A DNA stretch of 64,000 bases from Meghimatium bilineatum (Eukaryota; Mollusca; Gastropoda; Stylommatophora; Philomycidae), in assembly GCA_034231615.1 (NCBI GenBank), contig CM067319.1, positions 9,241,891-9,305,890 of the forward strand. The letters run 5' to 3'. Positions 22,479 through 33,115 of the stretch are shown piece after piece. The stretch's first letter is position 1. The number at the start of each line of letters is the position of its first letter. Made by a program: the position numbers and the translations under genes. The notes beneath the pieces were generated by a model. It was not told the DNA's origin. It saw only the letters and a program-made list of their open reading frames with translations, and ran no database searches.

Positions 22479-22622
22479 TAGGCCACAAGTGGTGTAGTTA
22501 AAGATGGTACGATCAATAACATGAAAGAGGCGTACATCACACAGTAAAAAGAGGCCACAAGTGGTGCAGTTAGAGATGGTACGATCAATAACAATAAAGA
22601 GGCGTACATCACACAGTAAATA
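22479..22622. repeat. 72-bp tandem duplication
   Basis: GGCCACAAGTGGTG at 22481 and again at 22553 starts two copies that end ACATCACACAGTAAA. Confidence 0.9.
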
Positions 22623-22719
22623 TCAGCTGTCATTAATTCAACTGTTATATGTGAATCAGAGGCGTAACCTCAGACCTGTAAGCAATAATGAGCCCAACGC
22701 CAACGTCGACATTATCCAG

Positions 22720-23365
22720 GACGTCAAGATTATATATCTTCTTTTCCTTATTGCCCATGCCCATGTAATGATCGTTATCATGTCTTTCCACATCCTTCTG
22801 TTTCGTGTGCTGTCAATCATTTCTGATACCAATATTCTCCCATGCCACAACGCCAGGTTGTCAAGCATCTTCTCTCTCCTGGTCTTCCCACACCTCTCTT
22901 GTTCAACTTGTTGTTGCAATGTGTTCCATCTGTCCTCTTTGTTTTATATCCATACAATGTGGATTGCCTCTTTCTGATGCGAATAAGCACTTCTATTTTT
23001 GAATTAACTTCTTTCAAGATACCTTCATAACGCCTTTTATCTGCACCTGCATTTTTTTAAAACATTCTTCTATACAATAACATCTCTGCTGCCTCAATAT
23101 AATTATCCACTTTACTGCTGGGTGTCCAACGTTCACTTTCAAACACTATAATTTGCTCTTTATAACTTCTAAAAACTATCTTTCTTGCCTCAATTGACGA
23201 AGATATAGTACATACGATGTTCTTCATCTTAGCTTTTGCTAGGGCAATTCTACATTGTACTTCTTAAATTTATTTTCCATCTGATGTTATTAATGTACCT
23301 AAATATTTGAGTATATTGACTTTCTTTAAACTGATCACATCCACTTCGTTGTTGTTGCATAGGAA
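22720..23365 (-). mobile_element. LINE family F, thumb and C-terminus, frame-broken
   Basis: Minus-strand pieces in order from 23365: VDVISLKKVNILKYLGTLIT, then CRIALAKAKMKNIV, VDNYIEAAEMLLYRRMF, VLIRIRKRQSTLYGY and, in another frame, KMLDNLALWHGRILVSEMID with STRNRRMWKDMI. This is the post-catalytic part of an APE-type LINE. At least one frameshift falls between 22817 and 22919. It lies beside a TA microsatellite. Confidence 0.75.
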
Positions 23366-23393
23366 AGAAGGAAATGTCGCAACTTAAGATATA

Positions 23394-23395
<2 letters not shown>

Positions 23396-23471
<76 letters not shown>
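23396..23471. repeat. (TA)n microsatellite
   Basis: About 38 uninterrupted TA dinucleotides. Confidence 0.98.
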
Positions 23472-23472
<1 letters not shown>

Positions 23473-23667
23473 TGTTAGAAAAAAGAAGGACAGCTTTGTT
23501 GGATAGAAGATATATAAAAGATATTAACTGAAACAAGTTGAAACATATTGAATAATGTTGAAAAATTAAATTCATAAAATATAATTGTAGTACACATCTA
23601 ATATTTGGTGTCCATTAGCGTTGCAATATGTTGCAATAAATTATTTTGTTGAATAGTGTGTATATAT

Positions 23668-25065
23668 ATTGTACCATCAAATATCTCTGATATTCTACCA
23701 TCAAATACCTCTGATATTCTACCATCAAATACTTCTGATATTCTACCATCAAATACTTCTGATATTCTACCATCAAATACCTCTGATATTCTACCATCAA
23801 ATACCTCTGATATTCTACCATCAAATACCTCTGATATTCTACCATCAAATACTTCTGATATTCTACCATCAAATACCTCTGATATTCTACCATCAAATAC
23901 CTCTGATATTCTACCATCAAATACTTCTGATATTCTACCATCAAATACCTCTGATATTCTACAATCAAATACCTCTGATATTCTACCATCAAATACCTCT
24001 GATATTCTACCATCAAATACCTCTGATATTCTACCATCAAATACTTCTGATATTCTACCATCAAATACCTCTGATATTCTACCATCAAATACCTCTGATA
24101 TTCTACCATCAAATACTTCTGATATTCTACCATCAAATACCTCTGATATTCTACCATCAAATACCTCTGATATTCTACCATCAAATACTTCTGATATTCT
24201 ACCATCAAATACCTCTGATATTCTAACATCAAATACCTCTGATATTCTACCATCAAATACCTCTGATATTCTACCATCAAATACCTCTGATATTCTACCA
24301 TCAAATACCTCTGATATTCTACAATCAAATACCTCTGATATTCTACCATCAAATACCTCTGATATTCTACCATCAAATACCTCTGATATTCTACCATCAA
24401 ATACTTCTGATATTCTACCATCAAATACCTCTGATATTCTACCATCAAATACCTCTGATATTCTACCATCAAATACTTCTGATATTCTACCATCAAATAC
24501 CTCTGATATTCTACAATCAAATACTTCTGATATTCTACCATCAAATACCTCTGATATTCTACCATCAAATACTTCTGATATTCTACCATCAAATACCTCT
24601 GATATTCTAACATCAAATACCTCTGATATTCTACCATCAAATACCTCTGATATTCTACCATCAAATACCTCTGATATTCTACCATCAAATACCTCTGATA
24701 TTATACCATCAAATACCTCTGATATTCTACCATCAAATATCTCTGATATTCTACCATCAAATACTTCTGATATTCTATCATCAAATACCTCTGATATCCT
24801 ACCATCAAATACTTCTGATATTCTACCATTAAATACCTCTGATATTCTAACATCAAATACCTCTGATATTCTACCATCAAATACCTGATATTCTACCATC
24901 AAATACCTCTGATATTCTACCATCAAATACCTCTGATATTATACCATCAAATACCTCTGATATTCTACCATCAAATATCTCTGATATCCTACCATCAAAT
25001 ACTTCGGATATTCTACCATCAAATACCTCTGATATTATGTCATCAAATGTCGCTGTTATTTTATT
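23668..25065. repeat. 24-bp tandem array, ~58 copies
   Basis: The unit is GATATTCTACCATCAAATAC plus CTCT. A frequent C/T variant (CTTCT) and rarer CAATC and AACATC variants are spread through it. Because 24 is a multiple of three with few stops, it leaves open frames over 350 codons long on both strands (FDGRISEV and SNTSDILP repeats). These fit an array by-product rather than genes. Divergence rises toward 25065. Confidence 0.97.
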
Positions 25066-25398
25066 GTAAGGAGAACATGACGGAAAGAGAAGAAAACAAG
25101 TAAAGAGGTTCTAACAACACTTCGTATGAGGAAAGAATTGTTAAAGAAAATAAAGTTCAAACAAATAAATATTTTGAACATCATATTAAAAGACATGGCA
25201 TCTTGTTGAAGACCTTTCTTGAGGGTAAAGTCGAGAGGGGGTGAGCAAGAGGTAGGCAGAGATACAAGTGGGAGAGGAACATCACGAGATGGACAGGTTA
25301 CAGTCTAGCATAGGGCACCACCAAGACAAAAGACAGTGGTTGTTAGAAGTATTTTGCACCCAACCTTCGTGGAGAAGGCACTTGATGATGATTCTATC
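25066..25398 (+). mobile_element. LINE family B 3' fragment inserted in the 24-bp array
   Basis: The plus strand matches the family B C-terminus: GGAAAGAGAAGAAAACAAGT at the left, CTTTCTTGAGGGTAAAGTCG and AGATACAAGTGGGAGAGGAA in the middle, and CACTTGATGATGATT as the 3' tail. Internal stops and gaps make it a pseudogene. Degenerate 24-bp units lie on both sides. Confidence 0.82.
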
Positions 25399-25530
25399 AT
25401 CAAATAAATCTGGTATTAAATCGTAAAATGAAGTTGGTATTCTATCGTTCAATACATCTAGTATTTTATCTTCAAATCCCTCGGTTATTCTATTGTCAAA
25501 TAGCTCTTGTACTCTATCGTAAAAAATGAC
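25399..25530. repeat. degenerate right flank of the 24-bp array
   Basis: Five or six diverged 24-bp units (ATTCTATCATCAAATAAATC, ATTCTATCGTTCAATACATC and so on) continue in register after the LINE insertion. Confidence 0.8.
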
Positions 25531-25805
25531 TATTTAATCAATAAATTATCTCAATTTAATTTAAGACTTTCAAATTGAGCGTAGCCTGCCCCTAGGAAAA
25601 GTTTTAGTTTTACTTAGAAAGAATATGTGACAGAGTTTTTAAAAAAAACCTCCTCTGCGCGAAGAAAGCTTAAATAATTAATAGTATTGCTTGCAAGTAA
25701 CAAGAAAAATATTGTAAGTGATATTAAAAAATCTGCTTAAGAAATACGAAAAATTGTCATAGAAATATTAAACTATCAATATTGGCAAGGTTTATACGAT
25801 TTTAC
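25531..25805. other. nothing recognised
   Basis: AT-rich, non-coding. Confidence 0.4.
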
Positions 25806-25813
25806 AATTACTG

Positions 25814-26093
25814 TACTCCCGTGTGTTGCTGGGGCCCGAAAGGGGAGCAAAGAATAGCAACACTGTTTACCTTCCACGCATGTCGTAAAAGGCGACTAAG
25901 GAGGTTATGGGATGGAGTTGGCTGTCCCATCCCATATAAGGTCAGTGACCCATAGTCATTCTGAAGTCGGATGTGTCAGACCAAATAGCGCAGATATCGC
26001 ATCAATGCTGTAAACCATGACACAGCGCATTCCGTTCTCCGGACTACATCCTGCTAATCTGCAGGAGTTTGAGAACAAACGCAGAAGAATAAG
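25814..26093 (+). mobile_element. SINE S1, near full-length
   Basis: The ~280-bp element runs from CTCCCGTGTGTTGCTGGGGC to GCAGAAGAATAAG. It is flanked by the 8-bp direct repeat AATTACTG at 25806-25813 and 26094-26101. The core has CGCATGTCGTAAAAGGCGAC, GGCTGTCCCATCCCATATA, CTGAAGTCGGATGTG and GCGCAGATATCGCA. Close copies lie at 29435-29720 and 47014-47297. No convincing pol III boxes were found in the head. Confidence 0.82.
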
Positions 26094-26101
26094 AATTACT
26101 G

Positions 26102-26880
26102 CAGACTGATATAATTTTATACCACATTTTGTTACATTGTAAGATATATAATCAAATGTAAATGTGTAGGCAATGTTTACATTGCTTGTACGAACGCATC
26201 ACCACTGACGTGAATATAATTCACCTTCCTATAGTTACTGATTTCCTGAATCGACAGCATTACACTCTGAGCATCCCCATATGAATTCCATCTCTTTCAG
26301 CAGATAATGACGGCTGCATGTAATATGAGAACGGGGATAAAGGAATGACGCCAACTAAATGGAAAGAAAAACGGCCGAAAAAATACAGCTTTTAGAAAAT
26401 AACTATTGTGACATTGAATCAGCATGAACCTTGATCTGGTAGGGAGGGTTCAAGAACGAATGACAATGAAAGAGAAGAAAAAAAGATGTTAAAGTTGGAA
26501 GGCATGAAAGAAGAGAGCACTCTACGAATAACATGTTAATGAAAGCTCAGATGTTACAAGTTTCGTAATTCTCAGCATCAAGAACTATTCTTTCTTCTCT
26601 ATTCCTTCTCATTCGTCCTATATTGTCTCATTCTTCCTTCGTTTTCCGTTTCGTTTAGTTTTTATTCCTTCTTCCTCTTCGTCCTCATTTGTTTTCTCTT
26701 CTTCCTTTCTTTCCATCTACTTCTTACAACTTTCATCGTATATTTCTTCCTGTTTTTTTTTATCCTCTTTCATTTCTTACTTTTTTCTCACTTTTCTTCT
26801 TCCTCTGTCTTTCTTCCTGAATATCTTAATTACGCTTTTTATCTATCCTTCGTTAAGTCGAGTCCGTCTGTATTGTACAA
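26102..26880. other. nothing recognised; pyrimidine-rich segment
   Basis: From about 26585 to 26830 the plus strand is dominated by TTCTTC/TCCTTC words. No coding frame or named repeat. Confidence 0.5.
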
Positions 26881-27087
26881 GACCTTCCAACAAAATTAAT
26901 TAGGACTCCATTCGTTACGTTTTTCTTATTATTGTTGGACTTTCAGTAAGTGACTCTTTATATACTTGGAGTTGCCTTGGCTATTTTTGACATACGATTC
27001 CATATATGTAAATAGTGAACTACCGAAAGCCAAATTATAATTAAAAGACGTAACGAATGGGGTTCTAATTAATTCTGTTGGAAGGTC
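26881..27087. mobile_element. foldback hairpin element H1
   Basis: A 207-bp inverted repeat. The left arm starts GACCTTCCAACAAAATTAAT and reaches CATTCGTTACGT. The right arm starts ACGTAACGAATGGGGTTC and ends TCTGTTGGAAGGTC. The loop centre has CTTGGCTATTTTTGACATAC and TATGTAAATAGTGA, shared with the other hairpins at 34290, 37576 and 42005. A non-autonomous DNA-transposon type is likely; no target duplication was resolved. Confidence 0.75.
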
Positions 27088-27199
27088 TTTAACGGAGAAG
27101 GTCATTGTTAAGTTCAAAGACCTTCTACACATTTCATCAGCTAACCCCCAACTAAGGTGTTTTAGTCGCGTCTTTCCAACTATATGACATCTATTATTA

Positions 27200-29165
27200 G
27201 TTAGTTAGTGTGTTCCTTTCGTGCTACAGGTGGCACACATGGGGGCAGAGGTTTTGATTCTTCATGCGTTGATGTCCACTGTCTGTATTTTTAGTTCTAG
27301 TATGAACTTGCGACGTATTATTTCTCCTTCTTTAAGTTTGTTGTTTTTTAGGATAATTGTGGATCTTTCTCATTTTATTAGTTTCCCTCAGGTGTCCATT
27401 CACATAAGCGCTTGCTGGTTCAGTCTGTTCTCATCTAGTCTAAGGACGTTTCCCTCAGGTATCCATCCACATAAGCGCTTGCTGGTTCAGTCTGTTCTCA
27501 TCTAGTCTAAGAACGTTTCTTTAGGTGTCCATCCACATAAGCGCTTGCTGGTTGAGTCTGTTCTCATCTAGTCTAAGAACGTTTCTTTAGGTGTCCATCC
27601 ACATAAGCGCTTGCTGGTTGAGTCTGTTCTCATCTAGTCTAAGGACGTTTCTTCATGTGTCCATTCACATAAGCGCTTGCTGGTTCAGTCTGTTTTCATC
27701 TAGTCTAAGGACGTTTCCCTCAGGTATCCATCCACATAAGCGCTTGCTGGTTCAGTCTGTTCTCATCTAGTCTAAGGACGTTTCCCTCAGGTATCCATCC
27801 ATATAAGCGCTTGCTGGTTCAGTCTGTTCTCATCTAGTCTAAGAACGTTTCCCCAGGTGTCCATCCACATAAGCGCTTGCTGGTTCAGTCTGTTCTCATC
27901 TAGTCTAAGAACGTTTCTTTAGGTGTCCATCCACATAAGCGCTTGCTGGTTGAGTCTGTTCTCATCTAGTCTAAGAACGTTTCTTTAGGTGTCCATCCAC
28001 ATAAGCGCTTGCTGGTTGAGTCTGTTCTCATCTAGTCTAAGGACGTTTCTTCATGTGTCCATTCACATAAGCGCTTGCTGGTTCAGTCTGTTTTCATCTA
28101 GTCTAAGGACGTTTCCCTCAGGTATCCATCCACATAAGCGCTTGCTGGTTCAGTCTGTTCTCATCTAGTCTAAGGACGTTTCCCTCAGGTATCCATCCAT
28201 ATAAGCGCTTGCTGGTTCAGTCTGTTCTCATCTAGTCTAAGAACGTTTCCCCAGGTGTCCATCCACATAAGCGCTTGCTGGTTCAGTCTGTTCTCATCTA
28301 GTCTAAGAACGTTTCTTTAGGTGTCCATCCACATAAGCGCTTGCTGGTTGAGTCTGTTCTCATCTAGTCTAAGAACGTTTCTTTAGGTGTCCATCCACAT
28401 AAGCGCTTGCTGGTTGAGTCTGTTCTCATCTAGTCTAAGGACGTTTCTTCATGTGTCCATTCACATAAGCGCTTGCTGGTTCAGTCTGTTTTCATCTAGT
28501 CTAAGGACGTTTCCCTCAGGTATCCATCCACATAAGCGCTTGCTGGTTCAGTCTGTTCTCATCTAGTCTAAGGACGTTTCCCTCAGGTATCCATCCACAT
28601 AAGCGCTTGCTGGTTCAGTCTGTTCTCATCTAGTCTAAGAACGTTTCTTTAGGTGTCCATCCACATAAGCGCTTGCTGGTTCAGTCTGTTCTCATTTAGT
28701 CTAAGAACGTTTCTTCAGGTGTCCATCCACATAAGCGCTTGCTGGTTCAGTCTGTTCTCATTTAGTCTAAGAACGTTTCCCCAGGTGTCCATCTCCGTTT
28801 TCTTATAAAATTTTAAACATATATTCTTGGTGTGTTTTATTTCTAAGGTCGCTATTTGTGAAGCAATCGCTCCATTTTATGTTCAACAATTTTCGGAGAC
28901 ATTTGTTTTCAAAGCTGTTTAACTTGTGGTCCGTTGCCTGTGTTGATTTTCAGCTTTCACTGCCATAAGTCTATGATGGAATAACACAAGAGTTGAATAG
29001 TTTTAAAATGGTGTTTCTTCCTTTGTCTTTGGATTTCCAGTTGCTCGTTAGTTTAGTGAATGTGCTTGCTGCGACTTCTGTGCGTGTATTTTTTCCTTCA
29101 TAAATGTAATATATCATAGTTATATTATTCTTTTCTCCACTGTCGGGACCCACCAATTTCTATGT
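27200..29165 (-). mobile_element. LINE family C copy interrupted by its own expanded codons
   Basis: Read on the minus strand from 29165: MVGPDSGEKNN, YIYEGKNTRTEVAASTFTKL, KGRNTILKLFNSCVIPS, then NSFENKCLRKLLNIKWSDCF (28830-29155). This is the thumb and 'N.CLR..L.I.W' region. Next come the codons NVLRLDENRLNQQALMWMDT, repeated about 21 times (27390-28795). After the array the remaining C-terminal sequence (27200-27390) matches the single-copy homologue at 39835-40140. The whole reads as one LINE 3' part in which a C-terminal segment has become a minisatellite. RT core absent. Confidence 0.85.
27390..28795. repeat. 66/67-bp array of LINE C codons with 398-bp higher-order repeat
   Basis: Units contain CCACATAAGCGCTTGCTGGT and GTCTGTTCTCATCTAGTCTA. 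Joint sequences define types (CTTTAGG, CTTCATG, CCCTCAGG, CCCCAGG). The six-type series starting CTTTAGG-CTTTAGG recurs with its landmark base at 27523, 27921 and 28319, spaced 398 bp each time. On the minus strand the unit encodes NVLRLDENRLNQQALMWMDT. The 67-bp units shift frame, so the array itself is not coding. Confidence 0.95.
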
Positions 29166-29233
29166 CACATTAGTTTATGAAACTCTTGCAATTATGCGTG
29201 TCTCTGTTGATTATACAGTCCTGTGCACTGATT

Positions 29234-29364
29234 GGAATCATCTTACTAAAGTGACATTAATTGACTTTTCTTGTGATTTTCATTGTCACTTTGTGTATAC
29301 TTTATGCCCACAGGCAATGAAAATTACGGGAAATGTCAAATTGCGTCGATAGAAGGATGATTTC
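29234..29364. mobile_element. foldback hairpin element H3
   Basis: The left arm GGAATCATCTTACTAAAGTG ... GTGATTTTCATTGTCAC pairs imperfectly with the right arm GGCAATGAAAATTACGGG ... GAAGGATGATTTC. The middle has TTTGTGTATACTTTATG, also seen at about 34090 and 39210. Confidence 0.65.
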
Positions 29365-29434
29365 AATGAGTCCCTAGGACTGAATAGTCGAGGAACACGA
29401 TATTTTTAAAGAATAATTATCATTTATATCGCTC

Positions 29435-29720
29435 GCATGTTGCTTGTGTACCAAAATGGAATACAAAAATGGCAACACTATTACCTACCATGAATGTAGT
29501 ACGAGGCTATTAAGGAGTTTTTGGGGTGGGGTTGGCTGTGACATTCCATAGAGGGTCAAAGTGACATAGGAGCCATCATGCTGATGTCTGATGTGTCCGA
29601 CTGAGATCAGCAAATTTCTCAGTCAAGCTGTAAACCATAACACAACGTATTCTCTTCTCTGGACTACATCCTGGCATTGCACAGGAGTGTGAGAACAACG
29701 CAGAAGAAGAAGTAGATACT
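29435..29720 (+). mobile_element. SINE S1, diverged copy
   Basis: GGCAACACTATTACCTACCA, GAGGCTATTAAGGAGTTTTT, GGGTTGGCTGTGACATTCCA, GCTGTAAACCATAACACAAC and a GCAGAAGAAGAAG tail follow the same order as 25814-26093. Confidence 0.8.
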
Positions 29721-29776
29721 CGCAAAGAATGTCTGAAAGCAGGAGAAAGTACATTTCGAGAGATGGATGGCACTAG

Positions 29777-29777
<1 letters not shown>

Positions 29778-29858
<81 letters not shown>

Positions 29859-29895
29859 TAATAATAGTAAATAGTAATAATAATGGTAACATCAT
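29778..29895. repeat. (AAT)n microsatellite at a LINE A 3' end
   Basis: About 35 AAT units with a few AGT variants, adjoining the 3' end of the LINE fragment at 29896-30045. Confidence 0.95.
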
Positions 29896-30045
29896 AAAGT
29901 GACAGGATCGCAACAATACCTACTCTGGAGACATTATCACAAAAAAACCTTCCACATAGGTCTATCCTCAGCCATTTGGTGGAATGTCGAAAAATCATGC
30001 CCAAACCATTCCTTGATGACAATCCGGGATTTTCTGTGACCCAAC
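29896..30045 (-). mobile_element. LINE family A, 3' end fragment
   Basis: The minus strand reads RIVIKEWFGHDFSTFHQMAE then DRPMWKVF and, out of frame, NVSRVGIVAIL, matching the DNIKEWTG...DR.RWR.LC...NVVPL end of family A. The (ATT)n tail follows directly. Confidence 0.65.
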
Positions 30046-30299
30046 ACAGGACAAGATACCATATATAGACAGAGAGGAAACAGAGGTTATTGCAATAAAG
30101 TGGTCACGTTGGTGCTAACTCCATCTGCTTCAAGAGCTCAACGAGGTGCTAGTTACAATACATATGATTTTACTGTTATTATGTCACTTTTTATGTAAGA
30201 GTAATTCTGAATTGAAATAAATGCTTCGGTTTACTGGACCACGATAATTTAATTCTCTTGTCTGATACGGTTTGCTAAAATGTTATGTGGCTGGGAATA
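30046..30299. other. nothing recognised
   Basis: AT-rich, non-coding. Confidence 0.4.
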
Positions 30300-30405
30300 A
30301 AGACACAAATCATCATCAAGTGCCGTCTCCACAACGAAGGTTGGCTGCAACAGACTTCCAACATCCCCTGTCTCTTGTTTTGGTGGTCCACTCTGCTATG
30401 ACCAA
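30300..30405 (-). mobile_element. LINE family B, 3' tip
   Basis: ATCATCATCAAGTGCCGTCT then CCACAACGAAGGTTGGCTGC and TCTCTTGTTTTGGTGGTCCA match the 3' ends at 2136 and 6125. Confidence 0.8.
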
Positions 30406-31117
30406 AGGGAGATTTATTGTTATAATATTGTTTACAAGCTAATCCTTTTGCACAGTTAATGTTCATAACAATTTTTGATGTGATTACATCTTAAAAACAT
30501 CAAAATTATGTTGACTGTTTGCATATATCTGATTGCAAGAAACAAGATGCAGATAGAAATCAAAAGAAGATTTATCAATCTTCATAGAACCGGAACAGTT
30601 AGTTGCCACATGCTGAAGGTTATACTGAATATGAGATCTGAACAGCCAGTTGCCAAATGCTGAAGGTTATACTGAATATTAGATCGGAACATCTATGGAC
30701 CTATACTGAGTGTCATTCCAGGATTTTTTCGGAGATTCCTGTAGATTATCGCTTGAAACTACGGAGTTACGTGCTATAAGTAGTACTCTAGCCAGGCAGC
30801 ATGCTGCTTCGTTGAATGACTAAATACATATGGGAAACCGAGTACATTGAAGTCAATCCTCTACGTTCTTTGAACGTTTTTTTTGGCTATGATAATGATA
30901 TGACCATTAACTAACTAACAAACAAAGATATATGAAGACCGCACGCAAGAACGATTATACAGAACATTAGAATATTATCTCTGGCTCTTGAACCTTTCGG
31001 TTCTTGATTAATTCTGTACTCGAACATTTTTGCCGCGAAATAGTCGCCGGATTCTAGAACAATTGCCCGTTATTCGAACAAAGAAACTATATATAATGAC
31101 TTGTAATATATATATAT
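30406..31117. other. mostly unrecognised; one 53-bp duplication
   Basis: GTTGCCACATGCTGAAGGTT (30602) recurs slightly changed at about 30655. The stretch around 30780-30890 (GAGTTACGTGCTATAAGTAG ... AAGTCAATCCTCTACGTTC) resembles 56670-56775, so both may belong to an unnamed interspersed repeat. Confidence 0.45.
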
Positions 31118-31440
31118 ATCATCATCAGGTGCCATGCCGGCTGGCGTAGGCGATAATAGCTCTCCACAGCACGCTGTCTCCAGTATTATGTATTAAAGCT
31201 CGCTGTTGTTTCCATGCCGTACCAGATTTTCAAACTAATTTTTTCTCACGTTGTCGCCCTCTGTCTCTGTTGCCTTCAATCTTGCCTGTTGTGATTATGT
31301 TCTCCAAACCTCCTTGTTTCATGAAGTGAACAAAAACTGACGATTGTCTTTTTCTTATATTATTGATTAAAATCCGTTCCACATTTGACTCTTTCAATAC
31401 CTCCACATTTATATATATATATATATAACATACAAAGAAG
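31118..31440 (-). mobile_element. LINE family F, C-terminal fragment
   Basis: The minus strand reads VEVLKESNVERILINNIRKR, QSSVFVHFMKQGGLENIITT and GKIEGNRDRGRQRE, then a gap. It ends with a GCCGGCATGGCACCTGATGA tail carrying the HGT-stop and TGATGA signature. Most of the block between REK and the tip is deleted. Confidence 0.75.
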
Positions 31441-31564
31441 ACACATTTCGTTCGATTATGTCTTGTCTGAGATATGACATGTCTATGGGTGTTGTTTTTC
31501 CACCGTAGACTATGGGAATCTAGTCTAGTCGCCAGATAGCTAACATTTGGGTCTATCAATTCTG

Positions 31565-32078
31565 TTAACGACTTGTACACTTTTTCAATTACAGCAACAA
31601 TGTGTAGGAGAATACAGGTTTTTGAAAACACATGCTACAGACGAATAGTACGTATTAATTATGCAGAACATATGACTAAAGTATACGTGAGAAACAAAAT
31701 AAATACTCTAACAGGCTAACAAGAAGATATGACTAAAGTATACGTGAGAAACAAAATAAATACTCTAGCAGGCCAACAAGAACATCTCATGGCAGTGGTG
31801 AGACCAACAAGAACATCTCATTGCAGTGGTGAGGCATCGTAATTTTGTGGCTTGGCCATGTAATGAGGCCTGCTTCTAATTCCAAAAATATCTGACAGGG
31901 ATCACTTAATGATGGACGAAGAGGTGGTCAGAGGAAAGTATGGATTGACAATATTAAGGACTCCACAGGATTAAGATTATTCAGTCAAACAAAGAACAGA
32001 TAACAGACAGGAATGGGAAAATTTGTGTGTTGATGTTTCCAGAGTGCTACCCCTACGACACTGAAGGGTTATGGATTT
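31565..32078 (+). mobile_element. LINE family A 3' part with fresh tandem duplications
   Basis: The plus strand reads RRIQVFENTCYRRIVRINYA, then EHMTKVYVRNKINTLTG twice, QQEHLMAVVR, and after frameshifts GQRKVWIDNIKDSTG and VDVSRVLPLRH. The segment 31671-31784 is a 57-bp (19-codon) unit present twice. At 31773-31834 a 31-bp unit is present twice. Stops and shifts make it non-functional. Confidence 0.8.
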
Positions 32079-32215
32079 GTTTATGATAAAACTTTTGCAT
32101 AGTTCTTTCGTAATTTTAATTTTATCTGTGTAAATACGTCACGATGTAGTCTACAAAGTTAGTGATAATAGTACACCTGAAATAATGATAATATCACACC
32201 TGAAGTGATGTTAAT
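32079..32215. other. nothing recognised
   Basis: Short AT-rich link between the LINE and the next array. Confidence 0.4.
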
Positions 32216-32219
32216 AGAA

Positions 32220-32440
32220 TACCTGGAAGAATTATATAATCTCAGGGATGATATATAATTACAGGGATGATAATATAATTACAGGGATGATAATATAATC
32301 ACAGGGATGATAATATAATTACAGGGATGATAATATAATTACAGGGATGATAATATAATCACAGGGATGATAATATAATCACAGGGATGATAATATAATC
32401 ATAGGTATGATAATATAATCACAGGGATGATAATAACACA
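32220..32440. repeat. 20-bp tandem repeat, ~10 copies
   Basis: Consensus ACAGGGATGATAATATAATC; nearly perfect. Confidence 0.93.
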
Positions 32441-33115
32441 CCTAAAAGGATGATAATGAGACAAATGCAATGAGGATAATGAGACATGAAAGTATTATAA
32501 TATCACATATGAAGGAATAATACCACACATGAAAGGATGATAATAACACACCTGAAGGGATAATAATAACACATATGAAGAAATAATAGCACACCTGAAG
32601 ATTTTATAATATCACATGAAGGAAAATATAGCACACACGAAAGTGTTATATTATCACATATGAAGCAATTATAGCACACCTGAAAGTGCTATAATATCAC
32701 ATTGGAATGAATGATAGCAGACGTAACAGTGTTATAATATCACATATGAAGGAATAATGGCACACCTGAAAGTGCTATAATATCACATATGAAGGAATAA
32801 TGGCACACCTGAAAGTGCTATAATATCACATATGAAGGAATAATGGCACACCTGAAAGTGCTATAATATCACATATGAAGGAATAATGGCACACCTGAAA
32901 GTGCAATAATATCACATATGAATGAATAATGTCACACCTGAAAGTGCTATAATATCACATATGAAGGAATAATGGCACACCTGAAAGTGCTATAATATCA
33001 CATATGAAGGAATAATGGCACACTTCAAAGTGCTATAATATCACATATGAAGGAATAATGGTAAGCCTGAAAGTGCTATAATATCACATATGAAGGAATA
33101 ATGGCAAACCTAAAA
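32441..33115. repeat. 43-bp tandem repeat, homogeneous on the right
   Basis: Units hold ATATCACATATGAAGGAATA and ATGGCACACCTGAAAGTGCT. Copies at 32740-33110 are nearly identical; those at 32441-32740 are eroded. It adjoins the 20-bp array and shares the words GATGATAATA and CACACCTGAA. Confidence 0.92.

Noticed and set aside
23598..24926. Open frames of 442, 410 and 357 codons on both strands (FDGRISEV, SNTSDILP and EYQRYLMV repeats)
   Set aside because: They are the necessary result of a stop-poor 24-bp unit; both strands and several frames are open at once, with no start context, splice sites or non-repeat domain.
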